From Alistipes sp. (GTDB lineage Bacteria; Bacteroidota; Bacteroidia; Bacteroidales; Rikenellaceae): a stretch of 41,779 nt of DNA. The notes below the pieces were generated by a model. The model worked only from the letters and a program-made list of their open reading frames with translations, searched no databases and was not told the DNA's origin. The position numbers were made by a program, and so were the translations under genes. The stretch lies in NCBI GenBank assembly GCA_017546345.1, contig JAFYXB010000019.1:1-41779 (forward strand), written 5' to 3'. Shown one piece after another: positions 32,518 to 41,599 of this stretch; the first letter of the stretch is position 1; every line of letters starts with the position of its first letter.

Positions 32518-34305
32518 CTATGCTCCGCGACGCTTAATAATCCACGCAAGAGCGCAATACACAGCATCGAACATAGGACGCAGGGCACAAGGTAGCGCAT
32601 TAAGCAATCGTAGGCGGCGTAGCTGACGACGCGAATGCGTGGTGTATGCAAAATCGAGAATCGCTCTACGTGCGTCATCCGTACCACCACGCACCGACTG
32701 CGTGATAGCCTTGCCAAGACCTACACGTGCCACGTACTCATTAAGCGTTGTATCCTGCGCCGCATCATAGAGCTCGGCAATAGTGTGACTGCACGCCTCA
32801 CTACGATATATTGCAGCCGAGCGGTTGCTCGCCGTGCGTGAGTAGCGCACAAGAGGCATCGGTGAGAAGCAGAAGCGCTCACCCAACTGCATAAGACGTA
32901 TCCACACCCACTGATCCTCACCAATACGCATACCCTCGGGGAAGCCACCTATGCGCTGCAGAGCTGCACGCGAGAGGGTTGCCGTAGATGGAATAATCGG
33001 GTAACGACTACGCAACGCCTCATCCGCAGGATTGATATACCCCTCGGTTGTAGGTGTTGCAGCTACAACACGTCGATCTCGGCTCACAATGTAGAATGAG
33101 GTAGAGTATGCCGCAGCCGAAGGGTAGTACTCCATAAGTCTACACACCTCGGCAACATATCCCGTTAGCCACTCATCATCGGCATCGAGCAGTGCAACAT
33201 AGTCGCCCTTAGCCTCGGCAATACCTCGATTACGCGCGGCACTAACACCAGCATTAGGCTGCGAGATAAGACGTATCCCTGCCTCGGGATGTTTTGCAAT
33301 AAACTCTCGCACGATATCTGACGAGCCATCCGTCGAGCCATCATCAACAACGATAATCTCGCCTACGGCAATACTCTGACCGACAACCGAACGCAGGGCA
33401 CGCTCCACCTCTGCCGCCTTATTGTACAGCGGAATAACAACGGATATTGAGCGCGAAGCAGAACTTGTGATAGGCTCACTAAAATTGAGTATCTCGGGGG
33501 CATGATTTAGCTGCAACTCCTCGGGAAGCCACTTCTGTATATTGCCATAGTGGTTGCGTAGATAGGACTCAAGGTTGCAAGGTGCAGGAAGTTGCATATC
33601 ACCAAATGGTCGTAGCTCACAAGCCTCGATATCGCAGCGAGGAATCATATCCTTAGGCATACGCACGATGTTGTAGCGCGTAGCTGATGTTGCATTATAT
33701 CGTGTAAGTTCACGATTTAAGCGTCTGTATATCTGCTCCTTAGTCATCAGACTACTAACTACACGCAGCAACGCGCATGAGAGCATACTCTTTGGCATCA
33801 CTACCCCATTGTTGGCACGACCAAACCATCGCCAAATCCACACACTCTTAGCCGTAAAGCAGTTCACCCAAAATTTTACCCTACGGCGCTGCCTACGCTC
33901 CGCACTTGGCGAATCGGGTATGAGATCATAGGGAAAGATGTCGATGTATATTCCATCTGATATATCGAGTCCAACCCACTCGCTCTCAACAAAGCGAGTG
34001 CCTATTTTACGCACCTTAGCAAAGTAGAACGGCGTATTTTGTTCGGTGGTAAACTCCTGAAGATGATAGCCTTCGGTAAGCAAAGCAGGTGCTTCGCGCA
34101 AAAAACGCTCGTAGTTTTCGCGTGTCATACCGAGGTCTATATCGTCATCCCAGGGCACTATGTCTTCGAAAAAATGGACACCTATAGCCGTACCGCCCTG
34201 CAAGAAATAGGGGATGTTGGCTTTGTCGCAGACGCGTGCCACCTCGGCGAGAATGTCACGCAGCTCGACGTGTAGCTGTCGTAGTATGTCGCTATTGTAC
34301 TTCAT
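32518..34305 (-). CDS. LicD-family transferase fused to a GT2 glycosyltransferase
   Basis: A 595-residue cytoplasmic protein with two catalytic modules. Residues 1-about 270 are LicD-like: the nucleotidyltransferase-fold signature FLQGGTAIGVHFFEDIVPWD is followed by DDDIDLGM (Asp52-Asp56 region), then DGIYIDIFPYD. LicD proteins transfer phosphocholine or related phospho-groups onto surface glycans. From about 288 a GT2 domain begins (ISVVIPLYNKAAEVERALRS, then VDDGSTDGS, NAGVSAARNRG and ALLDADDEWL, the metal-binding DXD-like region). Together they may build and decorate one surface polysaccharide, teichoic-like polymer or LPS unit; the donor and acceptor are unknown. It stands alone, with a -7 element at 34327-34334 and a terminator at 32467-32496, outside any recognisable capsule locus. 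Confidence 0.88.
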   Translation of the reverse strand: MKYNSDILRQLHVELRDILAEVARVCDKANIPYFLQGGTAIGVHFFEDIVPWDDDIDLGMTRENYERFLREAPALLTEGYHLQEFTTEQNTPFYFAKVRKIGTRFVESEWVGLDISDGIYIDIFPYDLIPDSPSAERRQRRRVKFWVNCFTAKSVWIWRWFGRANNGVVMPKSMLSCALLRVVSSLMTKEQIYRRLNRELTRYNATSATRYNIVRMPKDMIPRCDIEACELRPFGDMQLPAPCNLESYLRNHYGNIQKWLPEELQLNHAPEILNFSEPITSSASRSISVVIPLYNKAAEVERALRSVVGQSIAVGEIIVVDDGSTDGSSDIVREFIAKHPEAGIRLISQPNAGVSAARNRGIAEAKGDYVALLDADDEWLTGYVAEVCRLMEYYPSAAAYSTSFYIVSRDRRVVAATPTTEGYINPADEALRSRYPIIPSTATLSRAALQRIGGFPEGMRIGEDQWVWIRLMQLGERFCFSPMPLVRYSRTASNRSAAIYRSEACSHTIAELYDAAQDTTLNEYVARVGLGKAITQSVRGGTDDARRAILDFAYTTHSRRQLRRLRLLNALPCALRPMFDAVYCALAWIIKRRGA

Positions 34306-34326
34306 AGGTGCGAAATATTATGAATA

Positions 34327-34334
34327 CAAAGTTA
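34327..34334 (-). promoter_or_regulatory. -7 element (TAACTTTG) of the LicD-GT2 gene
   Basis: The minus strand reads TAACTTTG, a perfect TAnnTTTG, 21 bases upstream of the ATG at 34305. Confidence 0.6.
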
Positions 34335-34363
34335 TAAAAATTTTCAGAATACGCGAAAATGTT

Positions 34364-34371
34364 TACCTTTG
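34364..34371 (+). promoter_or_regulatory. -7 element (TACCTTTG) of the BACON lipoprotein gene
   Basis: A perfect TAnnTTTG lies 25 bases upstream of the ATG at 34397. It is divergent from the LicD-GT2 element. Confidence 0.6.
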
Positions 34372-34396
34372 TCGCAGAATTATTATATAAGTAACC

Positions 34397-35539
34397 ATGC
34401 ATAGACTACTTTCACTCGTCGCAACCCTACTTCTCGCACTTCCCGTTATGGTGTCGTGCGACAACATCAACATCGACCCCACCAACCCTCCCAAACTCGA
34501 TATCGAGCGTTCATCAATACAGATTAGTGGCAAGGGCGGCCACTGCAGCCTCTCATACACCGTCGAGAATGGCATAAAGGGCGTACTACCAACATACAAG
34601 AGCGATGTTGATTGGATTGAGGATGTGAACATCACCAGCGGACTCATCAACTTTACGGTTGCCGAGAGTGATAGTGCCGAGGTGCGATATGGTCGTCTTA
34701 CAATAAGCTACGAGGGTGCGGTGAGCAGCCGCTCGATTATCGTGGAGCAGGCCGAAATGGAGCTAAACCAGTTCACCATCACGGTTGATAACATCACGTT
34801 CAACTCGTGCGTCGTGACATATACCCCCGCAAATGACGACATACTCTACATTGCAAATATCATCGACAAGGAGTATTTCACATCGTCGGGAGTATCTACA
34901 GCCGAGGCATTTATCTCAGCCGAGATGAATAACTACATCGCCATTGCCAATAGCTATGGTCGCACCTTGGAGGAACTTATCCCCGCAGCAAACCTCGGTG
35001 GTAAGGGCACGATCACTCGCACATTTGGCAGCATGCAGCCTGGTGGCACCTATGTCGTATATTGCTACGGCGTAGAGGTTTCGGGCGATAGCTACAATGT
35101 CACCGTACCTATCCACTACGAGCTTGTGACACTTCCTATGCCAACGATGTATGACGTAGACTTCTCGGCAAGCATTGCATACAACACAAGCTACATGGCA
35201 ACCATAGCCGTAACCCCAAAGAATTGGGATGGTTATTACTATATCCAGATTGCCCCCGACTCATCGCTCTACTATGTCGAGCAGGGCTCGGCACCCGATG
35301 ACTTTGTAGTGAAGGGTATGAGCACGGCATTCTACAAGAAGGGTCGTAGCTATATGTCGCAGGGACAGACCGCAGAGAAGTTCCTAAGCACGATGTGCTA
35401 TAAGGGCTCTCGCGAGATTAGCGTACAGCTCGAGAAGGGACAGCGCTATATGGTTATTGTCTTTGCCGTAGAGTCGGAAGATGGCTCAGTACCTGTTATG
35501 CGCTCATTGCCCGATCTATTCTACTGCAATACAAAATAG
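34397..35539 (+). CDS. BACON-domain lipoprotein of unknown function
   Basis: A 380-residue protein with a lipoprotein signal ending VMVSC (Cys21). Residues about 34-118 look like a BACON domain: LDIERSSIQISGKGGHCSLS, the central SDVDWIEDV, and RYGRLTISYEGAVSSRSIIV ending in EQAE, where the usual pattern closes with IxVxQ. BACON domains are linker or mucin/glycan-associated Ig-like modules in Bacteroidetes. The remaining 250 residues contain two strand-rich repeats (FTITVDNITFNSCVVTYTPA and VDFSASIAYNTSYMATIAVT), probably further beta-sandwich domains. No catalytic signature was seen. Surface exposure is likely but not shown. Monocistronic with terminator at 35557-35592. Confidence 0.8.
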   Translation: MHRLLSLVATLLLALPVMVSCDNINIDPTNPPKLDIERSSIQISGKGGHCSLSYTVENGIKGVLPTYKSDVDWIEDVNITSGLINFTVAESDSAEVRYGRLTISYEGAVSSRSIIVEQAEMELNQFTITVDNITFNSCVVTYTPANDDILYIANIIDKEYFTSSGVSTAEAFISAEMNNYIAIANSYGRTLEELIPAANLGGKGTITRTFGSMQPGGTYVVYCYGVEVSGDSYNVTVPIHYELVTLPMPTMYDVDFSASIAYNTSYMATIAVTPKNWDGYYYIQIAPDSSLYYVEQGSAPDDFVVKGMSTAFYKKGRSYMSQGQTAEKFLSTMCYKGSREISVQLEKGQRYMVIVFAVESEDGSVPVMRSLPDLFYCNTK

Positions 35540-35556
35540 CATATAACACCGAACTA

Positions 35557-35592
35557 ATAGAGGGTGGCTCGATGAGCTGCCCTCTATTTTAT
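35557..35592 (+). terminator. Intrinsic terminator of the BACON lipoprotein gene
   Basis: ATAGAGGG (35557-35564) pairs with CCCTCTAT (35580-35587), with an inner GCTC-GAT-GAGC hairpin, followed by TTTATT. Confidence 0.88.
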
Positions 35593-35656
35593 TGTGGTGT
35601 AGCACAATATTTTGACTCGTAACACCCTGCATCACATAGTTTTTTATAGGGTTTGT

Positions 35657-35687
35657 TTTGCTATTTCGATTTTTATTTCTACCTTTG
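35657..35687 (+). promoter_or_regulatory. Complete promoter of rplS
   Basis: TTTG at 35657-35660, 19 bases, TACCTTTG at 35680-35687. Transcription from about 35691 leaves a 190-base leader. Confidence 0.85.
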
Positions 35688-35735
35688 TCGCCCGTATCAA
35701 CCTCTTATAATGGGTGTAGGCCAATTTGTCGGAGG

Positions 35736-35787
35736 GCACATGAGCAAAAAGCGGGCTCTGAGGAGCAGGGTTTTTGTTCGGTAGTGC
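35736..35787 (+). promoter_or_regulatory. Long structured hairpin in the rplS leader (candidate L19 autoregulatory element)
   Basis: GCAC (35736-35739) pairs with GTGC (35784-35787). GAGCAAAAA (35742-35750) pairs with TTTTTGTTC (35771-35779), with one G-U. After a symmetrical 4x4 internal loop, GCTC (35755-35758) pairs with GAGC (35763-35766) around TGAG. It sits between the rplS promoter and start codon. A second GC-rich segment (35800-35840) may fold further. Function as an L19-binding leader is an inference from position. Confidence 0.55.
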
Positions 35788-35881
35788 AACTAACGAAGGA
35801 TTGCCGTCGAGGGTGGCGGTATGGTATGGCAGGCACAGCGATAATGTTGAGCGATTAACATTTAATTTTTTTGTTGCAACG

Positions 35882-36265
35882 ATGAACAAGGATGCATTGA
35901 TCAGACTCGTTAACGAGCAGATGTGGGCCAAGGGTGAGGCAGATGTACCTCAGTTTGGTGCTGGTGACACTATCACGGTAACTTATCGTATCGTGGAGGG
36001 TAACAAGGAGCGCTTGCAGAGCTTCCGTGGTGTAGTAATCCAGATTAAGGGTTCTGGCCGTACTAAGATGTTTACTATCCGTAAGGTATCTAACGGCGTA
36101 GGTGTAGAGCGTATCTTCCCTCTTTACTCACCTCACATCGACAAGATCGAGGTTAACAAGTATGGTGTTGTACGTCGCGCACGTATCTACTACCTCCGTG
36201 ACCTCACTGGTAAGAAGGCTCGTATTAAGGAGCGTCGTATCGTTACAAAGAAGAGCGAGGAGTAG
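35882..36265 (+). CDS. rplS: 50S ribosomal protein L19
   Basis: A 127-residue ribosomal protein from the ATG at 35882 ([20 protein letters not shown]). An upstream in-frame extension from 35774 runs through the leader hairpin and is rejected. It matches L19: [40 protein letters not shown], then [16 protein letters not shown] and [20 protein letters not shown], which is the strongly conserved C-terminal part. L19 sits at the 30S-50S interface. It is not accompanied by rpsP-rimM-trmD, its neighbours in many bacteria; here it is a single-gene unit with a 190-base leader and a strong terminator at 36285-36317. Confidence 0.98.
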   Translation: MNKDALIRLVNEQMWAKGEADVPQFGAGDTITVTYRIVEGNKERLQSFRGVVIQIKGSGRTKMFTIRKVSNGVGVERIFPLYSPHIDKIEVNKYGVVRRARIYYLRDLTGKKARIKERRIVTKKSEE

Positions 36266-36284
36266 TTCTCGGTATCTTCGAAAG

Positions 36285-36317
36285 AAAAACGGACAGCCTG
36301 ATGGTTGTCCGTTTTTT
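36285..36317. terminator. Bidirectional intrinsic terminator between rplS and the SDR gene
   Basis: ACGGACA (36289-36295) pairs with TGTCCGT (36306-36312), with A-run and T-run on the two sides (AAAAACGG and CCGTTTTTT), so it works on both strands for these convergent genes. Confidence 0.92.
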
Positions 36318-36355
36318 ATATCTATAAGCCAAGGCCATGACGCAAACGATTGGCT

Positions 36356-37114
36356 CTAATTCTTAATCATCGTCAGACGCTCCCACAGCCAGCGAGGTAT
36401 AAGTCGCCAGAAGCCAACCAACAACTTATAGCGCCAATCGAAGATTGTGATGCGTTCACGACGCTCGAACGAACGCACAACGTAGCGAGCAGCTCGCTCT
36501 GCGGTCATAAGCATAGGATAGCGCTTCTCGGGGTTAAGAATCTCGGTTGCAACAAAGCCTGGACGGATATCCCCCACCGTAATAGGTAGTCGCTGCATAC
36601 GCGCAAGCTGAGCAAGAGCTACCAGATAGGCACTCTGCATACTCTTAGTTGCTGAGTATGCCGCAGCTTGGCCCATACCCATCGTTCCCGCTACAGATGT
36701 TATTACGGCAATATGTGCCCTGTGCTCCGCCCCGTAATGCGACACGCGCTTCACATAGTTGATAAAGTGATCCACAATGCGCACCATACCTTCGCAATTT
36801 GTCTTTACGGTGCGTAGCTCCATACCCTCCTCCAAATCGGGATTCTGCTTACCGATACCTGCGGCATAGAGCAACACATCAGGCGTAGCCACCTCAGCAA
36901 GAAGTTCATCGAGCAACTCGGTTGCCGACTCCTGCGTCACATCCATCGTACGACACACCACCCTATCGGCTCCATATTTAGCACGTAGTGCCTCCAGACG
37001 TTCGGCACGACGACCTGCAACGGCTACTCGCCACCCCTCTTCAAGCAGTTGCTCGGCGACAGCTCGTCCAATACCCGATGTCGCACCTATGATTATTGCC
37101 TGCTTCATCTTCAA
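36356..37114 (-). CDS. Short-chain dehydrogenase/reductase
   Basis: A 252-residue Rossmann-fold SDR. The cofactor motif is IIGATSGIGRAVAEQL (TGxxxGxG type) with the following AGRRAERL Arg pair favouring NADP(H). The LLYAAGIG segment and the catalytic YSATK (Tyr-x-x-x-Lys), preceded by the catalytic Ser in ITSVAGTMG, are present. The C-terminal part is basic and hydrophobic (WRYKLLVGFWRLIPRWLWERL), suggesting membrane association. It begins 30 bases after the alpha/beta hydrolase gene on the same strand, so the two form an operon. The substrate cannot be predicted. The first Met is used here; the Met two codons later is an equally possible start. Confidence 0.9.
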   Translation of the reverse strand: MKMKQAIIIGATSGIGRAVAEQLLEEGWRVAVAGRRAERLEALRAKYGADRVVCRTMDVTQESATELLDELLAEVATPDVLLYAAGIGKQNPDLEEGMELRTVKTNCEGMVRIVDHFINYVKRVSHYGAEHRAHIAVITSVAGTMGMGQAAAYSATKSMQSAYLVALAQLARMQRLPITVGDIRPGFVATEILNPEKRYPMLMTAERAARYVVRSFERRERITIFDWRYKLLVGFWRLIPRWLWERLTMIKN

Positions 37115-37143
37115 TCCTATTAGTCAAACGATTTTGAGGCGCA

Positions 37144-37941
37144 CTATCTTAGCGCCATGCGAAGTATCGCCTCGGCACACCTCTCGGCCTCTTCGTAGAA
37201 GCCCATATGTCCCGACTCCTCGAGCCATACAACCTCGGCCTCGGGGTGCTTTGCGGCCAACTCCTCGGCAACATCGTTGGCGATGTAGTAGTCGTGGCGA
37301 CCAAAGATGAGCATATGTGGCACCTTAGTCGTACGCAACAACTCATCTCTATCCTTACGCTCGATCATACCGCCAAGTATGGCGATAACACCCTCATCCT
37401 CAGTGATTATAATAAGCTCACCGAGATCGGCAATATAGTCTGCAAAGCGCTTTGCATTCTGTGGAGCAAACCCTGCGTGTGGCACCAGACGAGCCATCGT
37501 ATTCTTCTTTCCTGCCTTGATAAGCTCTATTTCGCGACGACGACGATCGCACTTCTCCTGCGAGTCGGCAGTAGTCGTAGAACTTAGCAAAACTACCGAG
37601 TCGAGACGCTCGGGGTATGCCTCACACATAGCCAGGGCTACGTAGCCACCCATCGAGTGACCCACAACCGTATAGCGCTCGATACCTAGAGAGGTCATCG
37701 TATCGGCTACGCACTTTGCCAAAAACTCCATGGTGTGTACCTCGCCTACGATAGTCGATATTCCATGACCTGGAAGGTCGAGCGTCACCACGCGCACACT
37801 GCCACTGAGCAGCGGCACAAACTCCTCCCAAACAATCATTGATGAGAGGTATCCATGTAGCAACACTACACATTTATCACCACGCTCCGTATCGCATACG
37901 TGCATCGGGACATCGCCCGCCATAATGAACTTTTCGACCAT
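37144..37941 (-). CDS. Alpha/beta-fold hydrolase
   Basis: A 265-residue protein from the ATG at 37941 ([20 protein letters not shown]). The frame extends upstream to 37992, but the extra segment is AT-rich intergenic sequence. It has the oxyanion [17 protein letters not shown], the nucleophile elbow [12 protein letters not shown], the acid in [11 protein letters not shown] and the catalytic His in [13 protein letters not shown], which makes a complete Ser-Asp-His triad. Likely a cytoplasmic esterase, lipase-like or thioesterase-like enzyme; substrate unknown. First gene of the pair with the SDR. No convincing TAnnTTTG element was found upstream on this strand. Confidence 0.9.
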   Translation of the reverse strand: MVEKFIMAGDVPMHVCDTERGDKCVVLLHGYLSSMIVWEEFVPLLSGSVRVVTLDLPGHGISTIVGEVHTMEFLAKCVADTMTSLGIERYTVVGHSMGGYVALAMCEAYPERLDSVVLLSSTTTADSQEKCDRRRREIELIKAGKKNTMARLVPHAGFAPQNAKRFADYIADLGELIIITEDEGVIAILGGMIERKDRDELLRTTKVPHMLIFGRHDYYIANDVAEELAAKHPEAEVVWLEESGHMGFYEEAERCAEAILRMALR

Positions 37942-38030
37942 AGTATGTAAATTTTGTATCACAATATTAATAATTTTTATCCGTAAATCCAAGTAAATTA
38001 CCTAAAATCTACGCTTTGGCGGGGTATAAT

Positions 38031-38061
38031 TTTGCAGCCCTCGAAATTATTTGTATCTTTG
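38031..38061 (+). promoter_or_regulatory. Complete promoter of the dapF-tamL unit
   Basis: TTTG at 38031-38034, 19 bases, TATCTTTG at 38054-38061. A second match, TAATTTTG at 38027-38034, overlaps the -33 element and could be an alternative, earlier start. Confidence 0.8.
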
Positions 38062-38125
38062 AGGGATAATATGCGTGGCACAAAGTGCATGCGCAAATGT
38101 GTAAAACGTAGCTTCAAACGACCCT

Positions 38126-39070
38126 ATGCAATATTTCGAAATAGTAAAATGTCACGGTTCTGGCAACGACTTTATCTTGGTCGATACGATAGGCGATGTT
38201 GCAGCACAGAGCATCAATCGCGAAGAGCTTGCACGCCTGGCCTGCGACCGTACAAACGGCATAGGTGGCGACGGCATCCTCTTCGTGGAGCGCGATCAGG
38301 AGGGTCGTTGCGTGATGGATATGCTCAACCCCGACGGCACGCATGCCGAGATGTGTGGCAATGGCATACGCTGTGTAGCACGCATTGCCGATGAGCGCGG
38401 ATACATCACCGAAGGTGTCATTCGTTCGGGCGGTCGTAGCTACCCCGTAAAGCGCGCCAATGCTCTTAGCGAAGGTGTCGAGGCCTTTGCCGTCGATATT
38501 CCATTAAGGCTATGGAGCAAAGATTTTGCCTTTTTCGAGGATGGCGAGCAGCACATTGGCAAGATAATAGAGGAGCTACACCCCGAGTTGCGATTTACCG
38601 CCCTAAGCCCCGGAAATCCCCATATCGTAGCGGCTGTCGAGCATATCGACATGGAGCTATTGGAGAGCCTCGGCGAGAAGGTTAAGAGCCTTACTAACAT
38701 ATTCCCCTATGGTGTGAATATTTCGCTATACGAGCAGCTATCACCCAGCGAGATATTCGTTGCAACATACGAGCGAGGCGCAGGCATCACACTCTCGTGC
38801 GGTACGGCGATGACCTCATCGGCAACTGCAGCCGTACTACTCGGTCTGGTAGAGGAGGGAACACACCTGAGTGTGCGCAACCGTGGAGGTAAGGTATTTT
38901 GCAGGACACGCATCGAGGATGGCAGCCCAATAACAACTCTTGAGGGCAATGCTACGGTTGAGTGGCGAGGCAGAGCAGGTGTGGATAGTGGCGTGCTAAG
39001 CTACGAGATCTGCGAACAGACCACCGAAGGCGAGAGCTGGGAGCGCTACGTGGAACAATTAGGTAAGTAA
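38126..39070 (+). CDS. dapF: Diaminopimelate epimerase
   Basis: A 314-residue PLP-independent epimerase. It converts LL- to meso-diaminopimelate for lysine and peptidoglycan synthesis. The N-terminal KCHGSGNDFILVD is the substrate-binding signature. The two catalytic cysteines are Cys77 in EMCGNGIRC and Cys225 in GITLSCGTAMTSS. The second motif is less usual than the common CGTGA/S version, having Ala-Met after CGT, but keeps the Cys. At 314 residues it is somewhat longer than E. coli DapF (274), with extra length in the middle and at the C-terminus. tamL starts 27 bases downstream, with no terminator between. Confidence 0.95.
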   Translation: MQYFEIVKCHGSGNDFILVDTIGDVAAQSINREELARLACDRTNGIGGDGILFVERDQEGRCVMDMLNPDGTHAEMCGNGIRCVARIADERGYITEGVIRSGGRSYPVKRANALSEGVEAFAVDIPLRLWSKDFAFFEDGEQHIGKIIEELHPELRFTALSPGNPHIVAAVEHIDMELLESLGEKVKSLTNIFPYGVNISLYEQLSPSEIFVATYERGAGITLSCGTAMTSSATAAVLLGLVEEGTHLSVRNRGGKVFCRTRIEDGSPITTLEGNATVEWRGRAGVDSGVLSYEICEQTTEGESWERYVEQLGK

Positions 39071-39097
39071 TATAGAATTTATAGTTTTATAGTTGGC

Positions 39098-41491
39098 ATG
39101 AGAGGTAACCGCTGGATATACACCCTTCTACTCTTCGTCGTTGCAGCCTTTGCGACGGGGTGTAATGTCACGCGCTCTATACCCGAGGATAGCTACCTAC
39201 TCTCGAATGTTCGCATCGAGGCCGATCGCAGCATACCTCGCAACCAGCGTATTACGCAAGAGAAGGATGGCATCGACACCTATGTTCGACAGTCGCCCAA
39301 CAAGCGTCTTTTCGGCTTCGACTTCTTCGTATGGATATACCAGAAGGCAAACCCCGAGAAGGATGATTGGTGGAACAACACGAAACGTAAGATTGGCGAG
39401 GAACCCGTACTGCTCAACGACCAACTCACCGAAAAGTCGGTGCAGAACCTCAAGGCCTACCTCGACAAGAGCGGCTATTTCAACTCGGAGGTAACAGCGC
39501 AGGTAGATACCATATATCGTGAGCAACGTGCCCGAGTGAAGTATATAATCAAGCAAGGAACTGCGACACGCATCGCCGATATAAGCTACGAGTTTCGCGA
39601 CAGTTCGCTACGCCACATAATCCTTGCAGATACGACTCACAGTCTGCTACATCGTGGTGAGATACTCAACATCGTAACCCTCGACGAGGAGCGTACGCGC
39701 ATAGCTAAGTATCTCAACAACCGCGGATATTTCGACTTCTCGGCAAACAACATCACCTATGAGATAGATACCACACGTGGCAAGAACCTCGCCGACGTGT
39801 TGATGATCGTACGCCCTACACTTAAGGGCTACGACCAGCGTGGCGCAGCTATATGGGAGGATAACGCCATATACCGCATCCGCAAAATTAACGTCTATCC
39901 AACATACGATCCTATGCTACGCTCAACTTCGGGATTTAAGGCCGAAGCCGAGATTGATAGCACGTCGTACTACGGTCTTGAGATAATCCGCGACAAGAAC
40001 TTCACACCACAGCTACGCAATGCCGTGCTGCGACGTACGATACCACTATACCCAAGCTATATCTACAATGCCGAGCAGGTGGAGCGCACCTACTCCGAGC
40101 TTATGTCACTTGGCTTCTTCCGCAACGCTAAGATAAGCTTCGAGCATGTGCCCAGCCAAAGTAGCAACTATGTTACATTCATGGGTAATGATAGTAGCAG
40201 ACAGATGCTCAACACCCGAGAGGAGTATCTCGACTGCAACATCTACTGTACACCAGCTCTTAAGCAGAGTTTGAAACTCGAGGTGGAGGCCTCGACGACA
40301 TCGACATTCTATGGACTTAGTACAACGGTGGGGTATGCCAATAGCAATGCCTTCCGCGGTGCTGAGGCTTTCGACATCGCTGCGCGCTTTGGTTTCGAGT
40401 ATATGTATGCCCCCGATGCTAAGAAGCGCAGCGCTCTGGAGTTAGGTGTTACGACCGGTTTGACATTCCCCCGCTTCCTGCTACCATTCCGCGTTACGAC
40501 AGGCGATAATATCTCGCAGTCGCGAACACGCCTCGAGCTGTCGTTCGACTACCAGAATAGACCTTACTACCGCCGTAACCTATCGAGTGCGCGCTGGGCA
40601 TACTCGTGGAAGCATGCACAAAACTCATCATTCGTCGTACGCCCCATAGATATCAACTGGATTGATGTCAAGAGCGTCGATGAGGCATTCCTCGCAGATA
40701 TCGACAACCAGTACCTGCGTACCAGCTTCGAGTCACAGCTAAATGCGGGACTATCATTCTCATATACATTTAACAACCAGCACCTCGACATCTCGCGCAA
40801 TACGACGTTCCTACGTGCCAACATAGAGACATCGGGCAACCTTATTCAGGGTCTCGAGTCGCTCTTCTCGCAGCATGCCGAAGGTAAGGACTACTACGAG
40901 ATTCTCGGCATACGCTACTCGCAATATCTGCGTGCAGAGATCAATGCGAGCCACCGCATAAACCTTGGCCACAGCATGGTGCTGGCAGGTCGTTTGTTTG
41001 GTGGTGTCGGCGTGACGTATGGTAATTCGGATGGTTTCTCCATACCCTTCGACCGTATGTTCTACTGCGGAGGTGCCAACTCTATGCGCGGATGGGTGCC
41101 ACGTACCCTCGGCCCAGGAAATAGCCCCGAGATGAATAATGCGGAGTATCCCGCACAGGTGGGTGACGTGCGTCTGGAGGCTAACCTCGAGTTCCGTTTC
41201 CCGATATGGTGGCTACTACACGGAGCCGTATTCTTCGATGCTGGTAACGTGTGGTATCTACGCGACACCGAGGATAGCAACCCCGAGGATATCTTCCATT
41301 TCAACAGCTTCTACAAGCAGTTGGGTTTCAATACGGGTGTGGGTCTGCGACTCGATATCAAGTTTGCGGTGCTACGCCTCGATCTCGGTATGCAACTACA
41401 TAATCCTGGACGTCCCGAGGGCGAGCGATGGATACACAACTTTAGATGGTCGAATATGGCCCTTAACTTCGGTGTGGGTTATCCGTTCTAA
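39098..41491 (+). CDS. tamL: Lipidated TamA/BamA-like outer-membrane assembly protein (TamL)
   Basis: A 797-residue Omp85-superfamily protein. The signal ends FATGC, so Cys22 is probably lipidated, as in the TamL proteins of Bacteroidetes. POTRA-like repeats occupy about residues 30-370 (VQNLKAYLDKSGYFNSEVTAQ, IAKYLNNRGYFDFSANNI, AEQVERTYSELMSLGFFRNA). The C-terminal half is a 16-strand-type barrel with the hallmark GGANSMRGWVPRTLG of Omp85 lid loops and ends in an aromatic-rich strand (WSNMALNFGVGYPF, terminal Phe). It should help insert outer-membrane proteins or, with TamB, support envelope lipid transport. tamB is not adjacent in this window. Probable co-transcription with dapF. Confidence 0.88.
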   Translation: MRGNRWIYTLLLFVVAAFATGCNVTRSIPEDSYLLSNVRIEADRSIPRNQRITQEKDGIDTYVRQSPNKRLFGFDFFVWIYQKANPEKDDWWNNTKRKIGEEPVLLNDQLTEKSVQNLKAYLDKSGYFNSEVTAQVDTIYREQRARVKYIIKQGTATRIADISYEFRDSSLRHIILADTTHSLLHRGEILNIVTLDEERTRIAKYLNNRGYFDFSANNITYEIDTTRGKNLADVLMIVRPTLKGYDQRGAAIWEDNAIYRIRKINVYPTYDPMLRSTSGFKAEAEIDSTSYYGLEIIRDKNFTPQLRNAVLRRTIPLYPSYIYNAEQVERTYSELMSLGFFRNAKISFEHVPSQSSNYVTFMGNDSSRQMLNTREEYLDCNIYCTPALKQSLKLEVEASTTSTFYGLSTTVGYANSNAFRGAEAFDIAARFGFEYMYAPDAKKRSALELGVTTGLTFPRFLLPFRVTTGDNISQSRTRLELSFDYQNRPYYRRNLSSARWAYSWKHAQNSSFVVRPIDINWIDVKSVDEAFLADIDNQYLRTSFESQLNAGLSFSYTFNNQHLDISRNTTFLRANIETSGNLIQGLESLFSQHAEGKDYYEILGIRYSQYLRAEINASHRINLGHSMVLAGRLFGGVGVTYGNSDGFSIPFDRMFYCGGANSMRGWVPRTLGPGNSPEMNNAEYPAQVGDVRLEANLEFRFPIWWLLHGAVFFDAGNVWYLRDTEDSNPEDIFHFNSFYKQLGFNTGVGLRLDIKFAVLRLDLGMQLHNPGRPEGERWIHNFRWSNMALNFGVGYPF

Positions 41492-41599
41492 AATAGACCA
41501 ATTAGCCAATTGGAGGTGCAATGTAAGGCCAACTAATGGAGTTGTAACCCTATATTCACACAAATTTGCGGTGTAGAACAAAATTTTATAGCAAAACTA

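Noticed and set aside
35774..35881. N-terminal extension of L19
   Set aside because: The family starts at MNKDALI; the upstream stretch is the structured leader.
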